Source: Chloroflexota bacterium
Lineage (GTDB): Bacteria > Chloroflexota > Dehalococcoidia > Lucifugimonadales > Lucifugimonadaceae
DNA length: 64,000 bases
NCBI GenBank assembly: GCA_027618835.1
Contig: JAQCHZ010000009.1
Span: forward strand, 46,504 to 110,503
Direction of reading: 5' to 3'
Each line of letters opens with the position of its first letter. Position 1 is the stretch's first letter. The notes below the pieces were generated by a model. The model was not told the origin of the DNA. It worked only from the letters and a program-made list of their open reading frames with translations, and did no database searches. Below are positions 41,650-52,176 of this stretch, one piece after another. A program made the position numbers and the translations under genes.

Positions 41650-44600
41650 GTGAGCAGTAGCCAGCAACACACAACGAATCAGCCGCCAAACGCAAACGGT
41701 GCAGATTCATTAGACTCTGTCACCGTTGCCGACGGCATCTCAGATCGAAATGGCAGTTCGACCGCTTCGTCTGAAGACAGGCTGGCACCCCGCAACTCTC
41801 TCACTGTTGCCGAACTCTCAACTCTCGCGTCATCGAACAACTCGGTGCGGAGTGTTCCAGCAGAACGCATCTCGAACACTCCGCACCGAGCTAAATACTG
41901 ACGCCGTCCTCATCATCGACTACGTCGACGCTTTCGGTGGCAAATTGGTACGTGCAATTTCTGGAATCGAATCGGCTGTGCTCGATGCCGGACTCTGGCT
42001 ACCGGATTGGATATCGCCTGTCGATGCAAATTCGGCTGTCAAGATCGTTGATGCCGACCAGTCCCAGTTCAACTCGCTATCGGCAGTGGGCGCACAAGAG
42101 TTGTACCGATCAGCAATCGCCCTCGCCATCCCTGGCAAAACAGGTGCTGCTGGAATGCTCCTTGCTCTTTCGATTCGCCCTATCGAATTTGACGATGCGC
42201 AGATCGACGCGGCGAAAACCATTGCCCGTCTGCTCAGCCTGTCAACATGACGTTCGAACGCAATCGCCATCACCGAACGTGACGAATCGCAATTAGCGGC
42301 TGCACGACTCATCACACGCTCAACGAGCAGCGATTCTGCCGATTCCAACGTCTCCGGCGAGCCAAAATCACTTCTTGCCAAGATATCCGATCTGCTCAAA
42401 CCATTTTTTGACTACGACGTTGTCACTCTCCGGGTTGGGTTCGAAGATTCATTCACAACATATGAACTAATCAGTGCCGACCCGGGCCAACAGTTCGTTG
42501 TACCACGAACCGAAGCAACTGCCGACTAGGCAACCCACAAACGATCAATCGAATCTCGAGCCATTGAATCCTCACTGGCACTAACGAACAGTCCTCAGAA
42601 TGCTTATTCGCCTGAAAAAAGGAACTCCACCGAGACGGCATGGAAATCCGCTGGCATCGAATCAGTGTTGGCGATCCCGGTTATCGACTCAACCCAAACC
42701 GTAGTAGTTTTAGGTTCGACTCGATTCGCCGCTTATACGCCCGAGTCAGTATCGATTGCTAACCGCTTCGTTCCTGCGATCACCGCTGCGTTTGCGGGAG
42801 ACAACTACGATACGATCGAATCAATCATCCGACACGAACACGCGTCGGCGGCGCCAGAATATTTAGAATCAATCTCCACTGCTACCGAGCTCGCTTCGGC
42901 GTGTGGAGTAATCGCCACTCAGATCACGAAACTCGCCGGTGCCACTCGTGTGCAGATCGGTTTCATTGAAGACGAATCCGGCAGGACGTTACTAGGGTTC
43001 GACACCGAGCAATCCGATGATGTGCTTGATCTGACTTGGTCTTCGCCCGACGAAATCTAACAGATCACAAAGATCCTCGAAGCTGAAAACCACGAAGGGT
43101 CTGATACCGAATAACAAAGATTCAGTCGGGTTCGCACCGCAATCAAGGTCCTCGACCGCACCATCGGTTTCGTAGAGGCGACCCAAAATGATTCGGGCTT
43201 CGATCTTTCGGAAATATCGCAGATCAAGGGAATAACCCTCGCGTGCTCACCGGGGGTTGCAACGCTTTGACAACTCGAACAATATGAAACGACACTAAAC
43301 AAGCTCGAAATGCTTCGACAAGTCACTGATCAGATCCGGTCAGAGCGGTCGATCAATCCTGTGAACAGCCCCTATATCGCATCATTGATCCGCAACTTAT
43401 TCGATGCCGATTGGATCTACTTCGACAGCGTCGATCATGAAGAAGATCACTCAACTACAGAAATTACCGACGGACTAAACGTTCCCGAACTAGCACCGGG
43501 CGTCCGAGTGTCAAGACGGTCACTGTTGATCCCTTCCACACTTGCTGTGTCTAGCCCGGTAACAATCGATCTTGAATCCGCTGCCCCCGGACAACGAGCC
43601 CCAGGCAGATGCATGTACCGAGCCGGCTTGTGGTCCGCCTATGCGCTCCGCTTCGCTTGGGCGGTGTGGTAACCACCATGTTCATGTGTGCGTCTCGCAA
43701 GCCGACGGGCTTTGGGGCGCTCGAAAAGAAAATGGTCTCTTCAATAATTTCAGATCTTGAGATTTCGATCGAATGATTAGGTCAACCTATCACAATTGGT
43801 TCGAACGAGAGCAAGGAATCTGTCCAGAATGTTCTCGAGCAACTCTGACCCAACCTCGAAGTCATCCTCAACAACGCTTCAGCACTAGTGCTCACTGTCG
43901 ACAAAGATGGCATCGTGACCGATGTCGCAAGTCGCGGTATCGAGGGTTTAAAGCTAGTACCTGAGCGTTTACTCGGTCGCTACTTCATCGCCTACTCTCG
44001 CAATATCGACGGACTCGGCGACGCCCTAAATCGAGCGTTGAAGGGCCATTCGGGACGACTCGAAATTGAAATTTTCGGCACCGTTCTCGACGCATGGGTA
44101 GAACCGAATCTTGTGCCTAGCGAACAACCTACATCTGCGACAGTAGTCGTATCAGATGTCACAGATCGAGTAACCGCTTATCGAGCTGAAACTCAACTGG
44201 TCAACCTGAGAGAAGATCAAGATCGCACATCGAAATTCATCGTCTCGCTTTCGCATGAGATGAAATCTCCGCTGACCACCGTCGTGGCACTAGCCGACCT
44301 ACTTGGTATGAACGATCGCGGAAATCTTCACCCTGATCAAGTCGAGCGAATTTCGGTAGTTCAGCAAAACGCCGACCGACTCATATTGCTCGTAAACGAC
44401 TTCCTCAGCATTTCGAAAATGCGAGCCGGAACATTCGAAAGTAATCCGTCGAAATTCCAGATTTCTGAACTTGCGCACGATCTCGAATCCTCTTTTAAGC
44501 CGATCGCCACAGGTCTAGACCACAAAATTGAAGTCACAGCACCTGACGAACATCAATTCGCCACTGACGACCGTGAATTGCTACGACAAGTGATCATGAA

Positions 44601-44907
44601 TCTACTCACGAACGCCAGCAAATACTCACCTGCCAATACGACCATTTCGCTCGATATCTGTGTCGACGAACAAGACCTGCGAATCACGGTGACCAACGAA
44701 GGCCCCGGGATACCTCACAACGAGTGTGACCGAGTGTTCGAGCCGTACAGCCAGCTCAATAACCCTGACGTCTCCGGAACTGGAATGGGGCTCGCCATCG
44801 TCAGGCAAATAGTCGAACTACACCACGGTAAAGTCTGGGTTGAAGACGGTGTAGGCGGCGGCACATCGTTCGCTATTTGGCTTCCCGAAGCCGTTTCAAA
44901 CAGCTAA
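41650..44907 (+). pseudogene. Multi-GAF/PAS sensor histidine kinase, inactivated by many in-frame stops
   Basis: A relic of a soluble sensor kinase of about 1080 codons. It starts at GTG 41650 with a Ser/Asn-rich leader; a frameshift lies near 41860-41885. GAF-like segments follow (TELNTDAVLIIDYVDAFGGK; SVLAIPVIDSTQTVVVLGST; ATELASACGVIATQITKLAG). A second shift lies near 43600, then a PAS-like stretch (NNASALVLTVDKDGIV), HisKA (FIVSLSHEMKSPLTTVVAL) and HATPase_c (GTGMGLAIVRQIVELHHGKV). In-frame stops are TGA 42248, TAG 42527, TAA 43058, TAA 43112, TGA 43268, TGA 43774 and TGA 43846, all in sequence that is otherwise clean coding. The last 1020 bases (GTG 43888 on) encode an intact HisKA-HATPase core that might still be expressed. 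Confidence 0.85.
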
Positions 44908-44916
44908 ATCGACCTG

Positions 44917-46110
44917 CTAAACCGATGTTCCTGTATCTGTCGGATCAAATCTTTCGACTGTGGCCCGAAGCTCCAATAGCGCCCGAACAATGTCTTCACG
45001 CGTAACAATGCCAACCACGTAATCGCTTTCCATTACGACCAACTGATTTACGCGGTGACGATCCATTGATCCAAGCGCTTCTCGAACTGATTCGTCTTTA
45101 GAAATTACCCGCAGGCTATCCGGATTCAGCAGCTCACCTATAGAAGTTTCACCTTGGCGTTCGAGCAGGACAGAATCAATATCCTGTCGAACTACGAATC
45201 CAACTAGTTCTCCCTGTTTCGCCACCGGTACTGAGGCTAGCGGACTCCATGGCAACCCTTGATGCATAACCTGCTCAACCGACCAACTGCCTTCCAACAT
45301 TGGAGGCATTGGACGAGTCGCCATACCCACCGTGAAATCTAATCCTTCAACCGAGCCAGCTTCTTTGGCAGACTGCCTAGCCCGATTAGCATGCTCGCCA
45401 TCGACTTCGCTTCGACCCGATGACATCAAGAACCAGCCGATCATGCCGATCCATATTCCGCCAAAGACGTCACCGGATATGACCAGCCAAACACCCCAAC
45501 CGATCAATAAGAAGAAGACTCCTCTACCAACCAGGAAGGCAACTCTGGTCGCTCGCGCTGTATCGCCAGTTAAGCTCCACACGGCTGAACGTAGAACCCG
45601 TCCACCGTCCATCGGGTAGCCGGGCAGCATGTTGAATCCGGCGACCATGATGTTCATCCAGCCTGTGAAGAAAATGACTCCTTTGAACAAAGTCACATCT
45701 CGTTCGTACACAGGCCCGAACATCACCCACCATCCGACCAGCGTAATGCCAATAACAAGTGAAACCGCTGGACCAGCGAACGCTATGAGGAACTCGTTCC
45801 GCGGCCGACTTGCGTCGCCTTGAATTCTGGAAACCCCGCCGAACAGCAGCAGCGTGATGCTACGCACTTTGAGCCCCTGAGATAACGCCACCAGCGAGTG
45901 CCCCAACTCATGCGCCAACACTGATGTGAACAGCAACAGAGTTGTGAGCAACCCGGCAATCCAATACTGGGTAGTCGACCAAAAGCTGAAGAACGAAGGA
46001 TAGGCAGCGGTTGCCAACGACCAAGTGATAATTGCGACCGCGATTAACCAGGTCGGATTAATTTCGACCGGAATTCCAAAAATCGTGAATAGTTTTACTG
46101 AACCACGCAA
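44917..46110 (-). CDS. Site-2 protease (M50) with C-terminal CBS domains
   Basis: A 397-residue intramembrane zinc metalloprotease of the Rip/SpoIVFB-like group. The zinc motif SVLAHELGHSL (His67, Glu68, His71) lies in an early helix, and the third ligand is in FNMLPGYPMDGGRVLRS near 165-176. About five to six transmembrane helices cover residues 10-225. Two CBS domains follow (about 270-390; LLNPDSLRVISKDESVREAL, VVGIVTREDIVRALLEL), probably an adenine-nucleotide sensor controlling cleavage. The substrate is likely a membrane-bound regulator, unknown here. TTG at 46110 is used. It converges with the kinase pseudogene, nine bases between ends. Confidence 0.92.
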   Translation of the reverse strand: MRGSVKLFTIFGIPVEINPTWLIAVAIITWSLATAAYPSFFSFWSTTQYWIAGLLTTLLLFTSVLAHELGHSLVALSQGLKVRSITLLLFGGVSRIQGDASRPRNEFLIAFAGPAVSLVIGITLVGWWVMFGPVYERDVTLFKGVIFFTGWMNIMVAGFNMLPGYPMDGGRVLRSAVWSLTGDTARATRVAFLVGRGVFFLLIGWGVWLVISGDVFGGIWIGMIGWFLMSSGRSEVDGEHANRARQSAKEAGSVEGLDFTVGMATRPMPPMLEGSWSVEQVMHQGLPWSPLASVPVAKQGELVGFVVRQDIDSVLLERQGETSIGELLNPDSLRVISKDESVREALGSMDRHRVNQLVVMESDYVVGIVTREDIVRALLELRATVERFDPTDTGTSV

Positions 46111-46350
46111 TAGCTCGAAGATGTCCTCGTAATAAAAACTAGAAGCTCTAGTTGCTCAAACCTTAAGCCTATACGCACACGTCAAATTCGGTCGAACGCT
46201 GCGATACAACTTACGAGAAAAACTACAGTTCGGTCGTTATTCATTCCGCAGTACCCCGGGACGGGACTATCATGCACGAGTCCTCCACTATCGAGAAAAT
46301 AATCTGAACGCCCGAATGTCCTTTCAACCCACCGATATTGAACCAGCACG

Positions 46351-47676
46351 ATGAAATCGTTCAAACAACCTTTTTACGGATGGTGGATCGTCGGAGCCGG
46401 TGGAATAGTCCAGTGGTACACATCTGCCATCTTCTGGCGTGGCTTTCAAGCGTTCGTCCCACCAATATTAGAAACGTTCGGGTGGAGTAGAGGCGTGATG
46501 GGAGCGGCAATATCGCTTCAGCGTGGTGAGAGCGGGATGATTTCACCGTTTGTCGGCGTAATTCTCGATAAATACGGCCCACGTAAAGCGATGGCGTTCG
46601 GCGTACTCCTCACCGGTGGTGGCTTCGTATATATGAGCCAAATGCAATCTCTTTGGCAGTTCTACCTAGCCATTGGGTTGCTCACTCTCGGGATGTCGTT
46701 CGGGACGTTCATCGTATTCGTAGTTACAGTCGCCAACTGGTTCGTACGAAAGCGTGCTCGAGCTCTAGCCACCTTGATGTCGTTCTCGGCAGTTGGAGGA
46801 ATCACCCTTCCGATCCTCGTCGCATCGATCGACACCTTCGGGTGGCGCGAAGTGTTGCTGGCATGCGGAATCGGATTCTGGTTGATTGGATTCCCAGCGA
46901 CGCTTGTGATGCGGAAACGACCAGAAGACTATGGCATGGTCCCCGACGGCGGACCAGATGATGACCTAGTCAACGGCAAAGCAAATCGGGCGGGCCGAAT
47001 CCGAGAGCAAGCCATCACGATGCGACAAGCCATCAAGCTACGTTTCTTCTGGCAACTCGCAATTGTCACTAGCCTCGGTCAACTCGTAAGTTCAACCAAT
47101 CTATTCCACTTCGCTGCTCTCTTGGACTACGGCATGACTGCCGCTCTGGCCGCCGCAGCAGCGGGTGCAGTCGCTATCGGCGATCTAAGTGGGCGAGCCG
47201 GTATCGCCGTGATTGGTGACCGCTTCGACAAACGCAAAATGCTCACCACTGCGATGATTATGCAAACCATCGGAGTCGCCGGGCTCGCCGGGATCAACGC
47301 CGAAGTATTCGGAGTTAACCTAGGACTCTGGCCGCTGCCGCTATTCGTCGTGTTCTTCGGACTAGGATTCGGATCATCTATCCCGCTTAGACTCTCGATC
47401 CTTGGAGATTACTTCGGCAGAACAAGCTACGGGTCGATCGTAGGGCTAACCAGTTCTGTAAACGCTCTGTTTGGTGCAGCGGGGCCCGCTCTAGTCGGCT
47501 TCATATACGACGGAACCGACAGTTACCGATTAGGCTTCACAACGCTCGCGGTGATGCTAGTCATATCTATTCCGCTGGCACTTGGGTTAGAGCCAGCAGG
47601 AAGGGTGGCAGCGAAAGCTCGACAGTTAACGCGACGAAACTATCGTGAAAGAAATCGTTTCGAATCGTCCAAATAG
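46351..47676 (+). CDS. MFS transporter
   Basis: A 441-residue major facilitator with 12 predicted helices in two halves. It has FYGWWIVGAGGIVQWYTSAIF, the helix 2-3 loop DKYGPRKAMAFG (a form of the MFS GxLxDRxGRR motif) and a central charged loop after VMRKRPEDYGMVPD. The second half repeats the loop as GDRFDKRKMLT. Resemblance is greatest to monocarboxylate/oxalate-type (OFA/MCT) carriers, so a small carboxylate is a guess. Single gene, flanked by divergent and convergent neighbours, with no obvious operon partner. Confidence 0.9.
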   Translation: MKSFKQPFYGWWIVGAGGIVQWYTSAIFWRGFQAFVPPILETFGWSRGVMGAAISLQRGESGMISPFVGVILDKYGPRKAMAFGVLLTGGGFVYMSQMQSLWQFYLAIGLLTLGMSFGTFIVFVVTVANWFVRKRARALATLMSFSAVGGITLPILVASIDTFGWREVLLACGIGFWLIGFPATLVMRKRPEDYGMVPDGGPDDDLVNGKANRAGRIREQAITMRQAIKLRFFWQLAIVTSLGQLVSSTNLFHFAALLDYGMTAALAAAAAGAVAIGDLSGRAGIAVIGDRFDKRKMLTTAMIMQTIGVAGLAGINAEVFGVNLGLWPLPLFVVFFGLGFGSSIPLRLSILGDYFGRTSYGSIVGLTSSVNALFGAAGPALVGFIYDGTDSYRLGFTTLAVMLVISIPLALGLEPAGRVAAKARQLTRRNYRERNRFESSK

Positions 47677-47727
47677 CAATGTTGACTGCATCTCAATTGA
47701 TGAACCAGCGTTTATAGGTGACTAGTT

Positions 47728-50586
47728 CTAACGTCCCGACTTACTGATCAAGCGAGCGACGAACGATCCATCTGGCCTACTGATCAGCACAACCACAACA
47801 ACTGAGCCTACTTCGGCGGTATCGCCGCGGTACAGTGTCGCCCGATTCACTGTAAATACTCGACCGTTGATTACCCAAATATCGCCGTCAATCGCCTCTA
47901 TCACCCCAGACACGCTCAGTTCAACAGTACCCTGCTGCTCAGAGTTAGTGCCTGACGATTCGCCTTCAAACTTGACCTGGAAGTTGATCGAAATAATCAC
48001 ACCCAAATTCGAATCGACAGAGTCTCTGATAAACAGCACTTCAGAAACCAATGTACTTATTTCGGTACCACGCTCTCGGGCGTCCGCAATCAATTCAGTT
48101 AATGGCCTGAGCGACTGAATCTGGTGACCGTTCGACTGAATAGAAGTTTCACGCCCTATCCAAAGATCGAACTCCCTACCGTCCACCAATTTCACAACAA
48201 CGTATCGAGCGCTGTCTGGAATGCTCACAAGAGTTCCGCGGGATTGAATGAAGTTATCCGAAACAACCGAAAGCTTCTGAACAATCCCAGAATCGAGCAC
48301 GTAGAAAACTATATCGACGCGATCACCGCGCTCCATATTCAACAGCGACCTTATAGGCACGCCGTTTTTGATCAGGTTTTCACCGAGCGGAGTTTCGGGC
48401 ATCTGAAGTTCGATCAACTTCGTTTCGGTTGATTTACCAGAAAGAACTGTCAGTTTGCCTTCGTTGAAATTCACACTAGTGATGATTCCGGACGCCTTGC
48501 CAACCTTCGGAGACTCAATCGAAACAATCGTTCCAACGTTGTAGAACGTCCCTGCACGCCCAGTCACTGAATACACCCCGCTAACGATGTTCATTCCGGC
48601 GACCACCGAGCTAAATTTCACTCGGCGCTCGTCAACAATCACCCAAGTTTCGTCTGTAATCAAAACAATCAGCGACTGTCCGTTAACACCCGTCACCTGA
48701 AATCGATCAGGCTCACGACCGATACCCGTGACAGTTCCGGAGAACTTCACGTTCTTACGCGATACCACTACTAGTCTCGTGAGATCGCTTGATTCGGTAT
48801 CGAGCCGAGTGGCATCAATAACCAGATCGCCAATCTTCACATCAGCGATCACCGCAGCACTGCCATTACGAACAATCTGTGCGTCGTCCCAAACCGTGAG
48901 TCGAACAAGTGCTCCATCAGTCGGTCGAATCGTTATGACGGCAGCATCAAGGTCTAGCGATTCGACTATCCCTGAAATATGATCCTCACCCGACGGCGCA
49001 CTCGAACGTGCACGAATTGCCAGTGCGCGAAGCGTGACGTCAGATCCAGTAATGTCTGAAATTGAGTCAGCGCTCGAAGATTCGAACTGAATATCTACAG
49101 ATTGGCCCGCATCAAGCGCTGAAATTCCAGACGAATGACCGTCGAGAGTAATCTCAGTCTCACCAGTAACCTTCGCAGCGACTTTCATACCCTGTTTCTC
49201 GTTCGTTGCAATCACGATGCCAAGCGCATCTTCAAGTGACACATCGATTTCTACGAGAGTGATCACGCCAGTGAATGCTCTACGTGATTCGTGTTCTAGA
49301 ATCGCCTCCAACTCACTCAAAAGTCGCGACTCACGCACGTTGATCGAAACGGCGGTACGCACTTCGCCTTCGATCAAGTACTTCACTTCGAGCTCGCTAG
49401 CAGGGTCTATAAACCGTCGAACGTCGGACAAAAGCTGAGGATTAGACGCAGTGCCGGAAATTTTATCGAGAAGATTTTTAGGCAAATCGACAGTCGTCTT
49501 TTCTCTGTCGTAACTGAACTTGACTGAGAAAGGATTCACGCCCTGCACTCCGGTCGGAACTATCGTGAACGATCCGAATCCAATGTCATCAACCAGACCA
49601 CCAGATATTTTCAACAGTGGTTGAACTTCGCCGCGTGTTTGTGCAGTTGTCTTATAGATTCTTTGGAGCTCTTCGAAACGACGTTGAATCTCTTGGTACT
49701 GGGCAGCTATTTTATCTAGGACATCTTGATCTTCTCGATCGGAGTCAAGAACACGCTTTAGAGCTCTCGCAGCATCGTCCAAAGAAGAAAGATGTTGAGT
49801 TCTGGCATCGATAGCGATCTGGGCCAACCGAGCAGACTCCGCCTTGTCGGAAGCTTTATCCTGGGCTTTTTGAATCCGCTCGACAGTTGCACTTGTTAGT
49901 TCGAAACCAATCGCTGTCAAAATTCCACTAGAACGATCCAAACGAGCGACCATTGTTATGCCGTCACCGACCAAAGGAGCGTCGATTCCCGCTGGGATAA
50001 GCACATTTACAACACCGCTGTTACGAGTCTGAATCGACAGGTGGTCGTCAGTAGCGCTGCTAACAACACCGACAACGTGCTTTGTGGTCGGCTGAGTGTT
50101 GGCGACACGAACGAGAGTTCTGAGTGCTACAAGATCATTATCAGCATTTCTCGTTGCAGTCGAAATAACTCGGTCACCATCAGCTATCTCCTCGACGAGC
50201 GCCCTGTTCGAACCGATTCTTAATTCAGACTCAGAGTCGAACGTGAGAGTGACCAGACCTGAATTAGAAGCGATCACAATGGCACTTGGCGGTCGAACTT
50301 CAACAGCCAGTCCGAAAATAGCCTCAATATCGGCAGGCCTCACTTCAGCTTTGACGCCTTGGCTACCAAATGCGAACAAAACGGCAACAAACGCGAGCAA
50401 AAACACCAGCTGCGGACGAATGGTGCGAACGATCATACTTTTAGTCGACGTAAACATTGTTAGAAATTGCTGAACGGCTTCAGTCGGCCCCCAGCTCAAT
50501 AATTCTGAAGCATACGCAATTACGCTTTTGTTACTTCTGAATGCAATAGGAATCACTCTGAGCTGCTCGTCTGGCTGAGTCGTCAT
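47728..50586 (-). CDS. Large DUF5666-like surface protein, 952 residues
   Basis: A long beta-rich protein. ATG 50586 overlaps the stop of the upstream lipoprotein gene (ATGA), so a cytoplasmic N-terminus of about 55 residues before a single helix (RPQLVFLLAFVAVLFAFG) is likely; ATG 50460 would instead give a normal signal peptide. Outside, several modules follow the DUF5666 pattern (glycine, strand, G-x-V/I turn), for example GVVSSATDDHLSIQTRNSG, GIVESLDLDAAVITIRPTDG, GTVTGIGREPDRFQVTGVNG and GVIEAIDGDIWVINGRVFTV. A coiled coil interrupts at about 230-305 (KAQDKASDKAESARLAQIAI). It is the last gene of a leftward regulator-kinase-lipoprotein unit. A ligand-binding or cell-surface role is inferred. 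Confidence 0.75.
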   Translation of the reverse strand: MTTQPDEQLRVIPIAFRSNKSVIAYASELLSWGPTEAVQQFLTMFTSTKSMIVRTIRPQLVFLLAFVAVLFAFGSQGVKAEVRPADIEAIFGLAVEVRPPSAIVIASNSGLVTLTFDSESELRIGSNRALVEEIADGDRVISTATRNADNDLVALRTLVRVANTQPTTKHVVGVVSSATDDHLSIQTRNSGVVNVLIPAGIDAPLVGDGITMVARLDRSSGILTAIGFELTSATVERIQKAQDKASDKAESARLAQIAIDARTQHLSSLDDAARALKRVLDSDREDQDVLDKIAAQYQEIQRRFEELQRIYKTTAQTRGEVQPLLKISGGLVDDIGFGSFTIVPTGVQGVNPFSVKFSYDREKTTVDLPKNLLDKISGTASNPQLLSDVRRFIDPASELEVKYLIEGEVRTAVSINVRESRLLSELEAILEHESRRAFTGVITLVEIDVSLEDALGIVIATNEKQGMKVAAKVTGETEITLDGHSSGISALDAGQSVDIQFESSSADSISDITGSDVTLRALAIRARSSAPSGEDHISGIVESLDLDAAVITIRPTDGALVRLTVWDDAQIVRNGSAAVIADVKIGDLVIDATRLDTESSDLTRLVVVSRKNVKFSGTVTGIGREPDRFQVTGVNGQSLIVLITDETWVIVDERRVKFSSVVAGMNIVSGVYSVTGRAGTFYNVGTIVSIESPKVGKASGIITSVNFNEGKLTVLSGKSTETKLIELQMPETPLGENLIKNGVPIRSLLNMERGDRVDIVFYVLDSGIVQKLSVVSDNFIQSRGTLVSIPDSARYVVVKLVDGREFDLWIGRETSIQSNGHQIQSLRPLTELIADARERGTEISTLVSEVLFIRDSVDSNLGVIISINFQVKFEGESSGTNSEQQGTVELSVSGVIEAIDGDIWVINGRVFTVNRATLYRGDTAEVGSVVVVVLISRPDGSFVARLISKSGR

Positions 50587-51164
50587 GGCACATCCTCCGG
50601 TGGAATGGAAATAATCGCCAAGGATGAGCTGTGGAAACTACCATCCAAATTACTTGCAAGAACGTCAACAAAATTCGGACCAGGCGCCAAAACGATCGTT
50701 AGCTCGAACGTACCATCAGCCTGAATTTCAACGATCACATCGTTCACGCTCACGATCGCATCAGCTGATGTGATTCCACGAAGCAATACCGTGTCGCTTC
50801 GCACGATACTTTCATCTCCGATGCCCTCAAAATCCAAAGCCAGATTAAATGTGCCTGAAGAGGCCGTCGGAACTGCCGACGGAGTCGGAATCACCGTAGG
50901 AACGGCAATCGGCGTAGGAACGGCAATCGGCGTAGCAGTTGGTTCTGGAGTAGCGGTAGGAACCGAAGTCGGTGTCGGCGGAACCATCGTTGCAGTCGGC
51001 AATGGAATCGGTGTCGAGGTAGGAGTCGCTGGCATGGGCGTGTATCGTGCGCGACTCTCCACGCACCCGGTGATGGCAAGCGACAGCAAACCAACGAGCA
51101 CAAAGGACAACCTAGCCACGTGTGCAGATCGCCGCGTATAGCGCCCTAGCGTAACGAACATCAT
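50583..51164 (-). CDS. Lipoprotein with Thr/Pro linker and Ig-like domain
   Basis: A 193-residue protein with a lipoprotein signal (LLSLAITGCVESR). A Thr/Pro/Val-rich, repeat-like linker follows (about residues 44-103, many PTPTATP-type units, with two identical GCCGATTGCCGTTCC-type DNA repeats near 50905-50935). A small beta-sandwich ends it (TVLLRGITSADAIVSVNDVI, DGTFELTIVLAPGPNFVDVL), like the Ig-like or glucodextranase-type domain used in surface anchoring. Overlaps of four bases link it to the histidine kinase upstream and the DUF5666-like gene downstream. It should sit on the outer face of the membrane. Confidence 0.8.
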   Translation of the reverse strand: MMFVTLGRYTRRSAHVARLSFVLVGLLSLAITGCVESRARYTPMPATPTSTPIPLPTATMVPPTPTSVPTATPEPTATPIAVPTPIAVPTVIPTPSAVPTASSGTFNLALDFEGIGDESIVRSDTVLLRGITSADAIVSVNDVIVEIQADGTFELTIVLAPGPNFVDVLASNLDGSFHSSSLAIISIPPEDVP

Positions 51165-52138
51165 CGCTTTAATGGTCGGTTGTCGAGAGGCAACGACAGT
51201 GTGAACGTAGTCGAATGCGCGTCCGACTGACTACCGTTCAATGCTTGTGATTCGACCACCAATTGACCACCGCATCGCTCGGTAAGTGAACTGGCGATAA
51301 ATAATCCCAATCCAGAACTTTGCTTTTCGCTGCGGGCCGAAAGCTCAGGGGTCCAACCGCGGTCGAACACGTGAGCGAGATACGATTCAGCAATTCCTGC
51401 GCCGTCGTCCCACACCCTCACCAAAAACTCCGATTCCGTTCGAGTCATTCGTATTTCAACATGCCCCTCAGCGAATTTGGCAGCGTTATCGACAAGGTTC
51501 GTGATGACGTGATCTAGTGCCGACCCATCGCCATAAATGAGACCAAACTCACTCGGCTCGCACCACCACACAAGCTCAAGACCACGCTCGCGGGCGATCG
51601 GTGTATACCGATCCGAAACATTTCGAACAATCGCCGCAGCATCCACCGGTTCAATTACGGGAGACGCCGTGTCATCTTCAAGATCGACCAACACACGTAC
51701 GTTTTCGATCATTAATCGGAAATTCGGTGCCTGATTCTCGATCTCGTTCAGAAGTTCGACGACCATGTGCGGAGTGACTTCGCCGGTTTCATTCAGCAGG
51801 GCACGGGCCTCACGCTGCTTTCCAAGAATTCGCCGAAGCGGGCGTCCCATGTCGTGAGCGAACGTATCGAAATAATCCTGCGTTACCTGGCTCCACGTTC
51901 GAGTTCGATCGCCAGTAAGGGCTTTCGTGCGTCGAGCGATAATCTGAAAACCAATGACCGCCACGACTGACCCCAGCACGAATACGCCGGCGCCGATGTA
52001 AGCGACAGGTTCGATCCACCAGAGCGATCCTGGAGTTAGCGATTCGCCAATAAATGGCGAAAGCAGTATTAACAACAGCCCAGTTCCGGCAATTGCTAAC
52101 CCAATTAATTTCAATATTTTGAGCGACTGATCGTTCAA
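51161..52138 (-). CDS. Membrane sensor histidine kinase
   Basis: A 325-residue kinase. Two helices (about 8-28 and 44-67) enclose a very short loop of about 15 residues, too small for a sensor domain, so it probably senses the membrane or a partner protein. The dimerisation helix has an unusual H-box, YFDTFAHDMGRPLRRIL, with His95. The ATPase domain is complete: N-box DHVITNLVDNAAKFAEG, G1 DDGAGIAESYLAHVFDRG, G2 SSGLGLFIASSLTERCGG. TTG start at 52138. It follows the response regulator by 38 bases and overlaps the lipoprotein gene by four bases. Confidence 0.9.
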   Translation of the reverse strand: MNDQSLKILKLIGLAIAGTGLLLILLSPFIGESLTPGSLWWIEPVAYIGAGVFVLGSVVAVIGFQIIARRTKALTGDRTRTWSQVTQDYFDTFAHDMGRPLRRILGKQREARALLNETGEVTPHMVVELLNEIENQAPNFRLMIENVRVLVDLEDDTASPVIEPVDAAAIVRNVSDRYTPIARERGLELVWWCEPSEFGLIYGDGSALDHVITNLVDNAAKFAEGHVEIRMTRTESEFLVRVWDDGAGIAESYLAHVFDRGWTPELSARSEKQSSGLGLFIASSLTERCGGQLVVESQALNGSQSDAHSTTFTLSLPLDNRPLKR

Positions 52139-52176
52139 ACAGCCCAGTTCCTAATATTCAACTACCGTAGTTTTCG

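Noticed and set aside
42248..43848. Genetic-code reassignment or selenocysteine as an explanation for the kinase stops
   Set aside because: TAA, TAG and TGA are all affected, ordinary genes in the window end with all three, and frameshifts are also present; decay is simpler.
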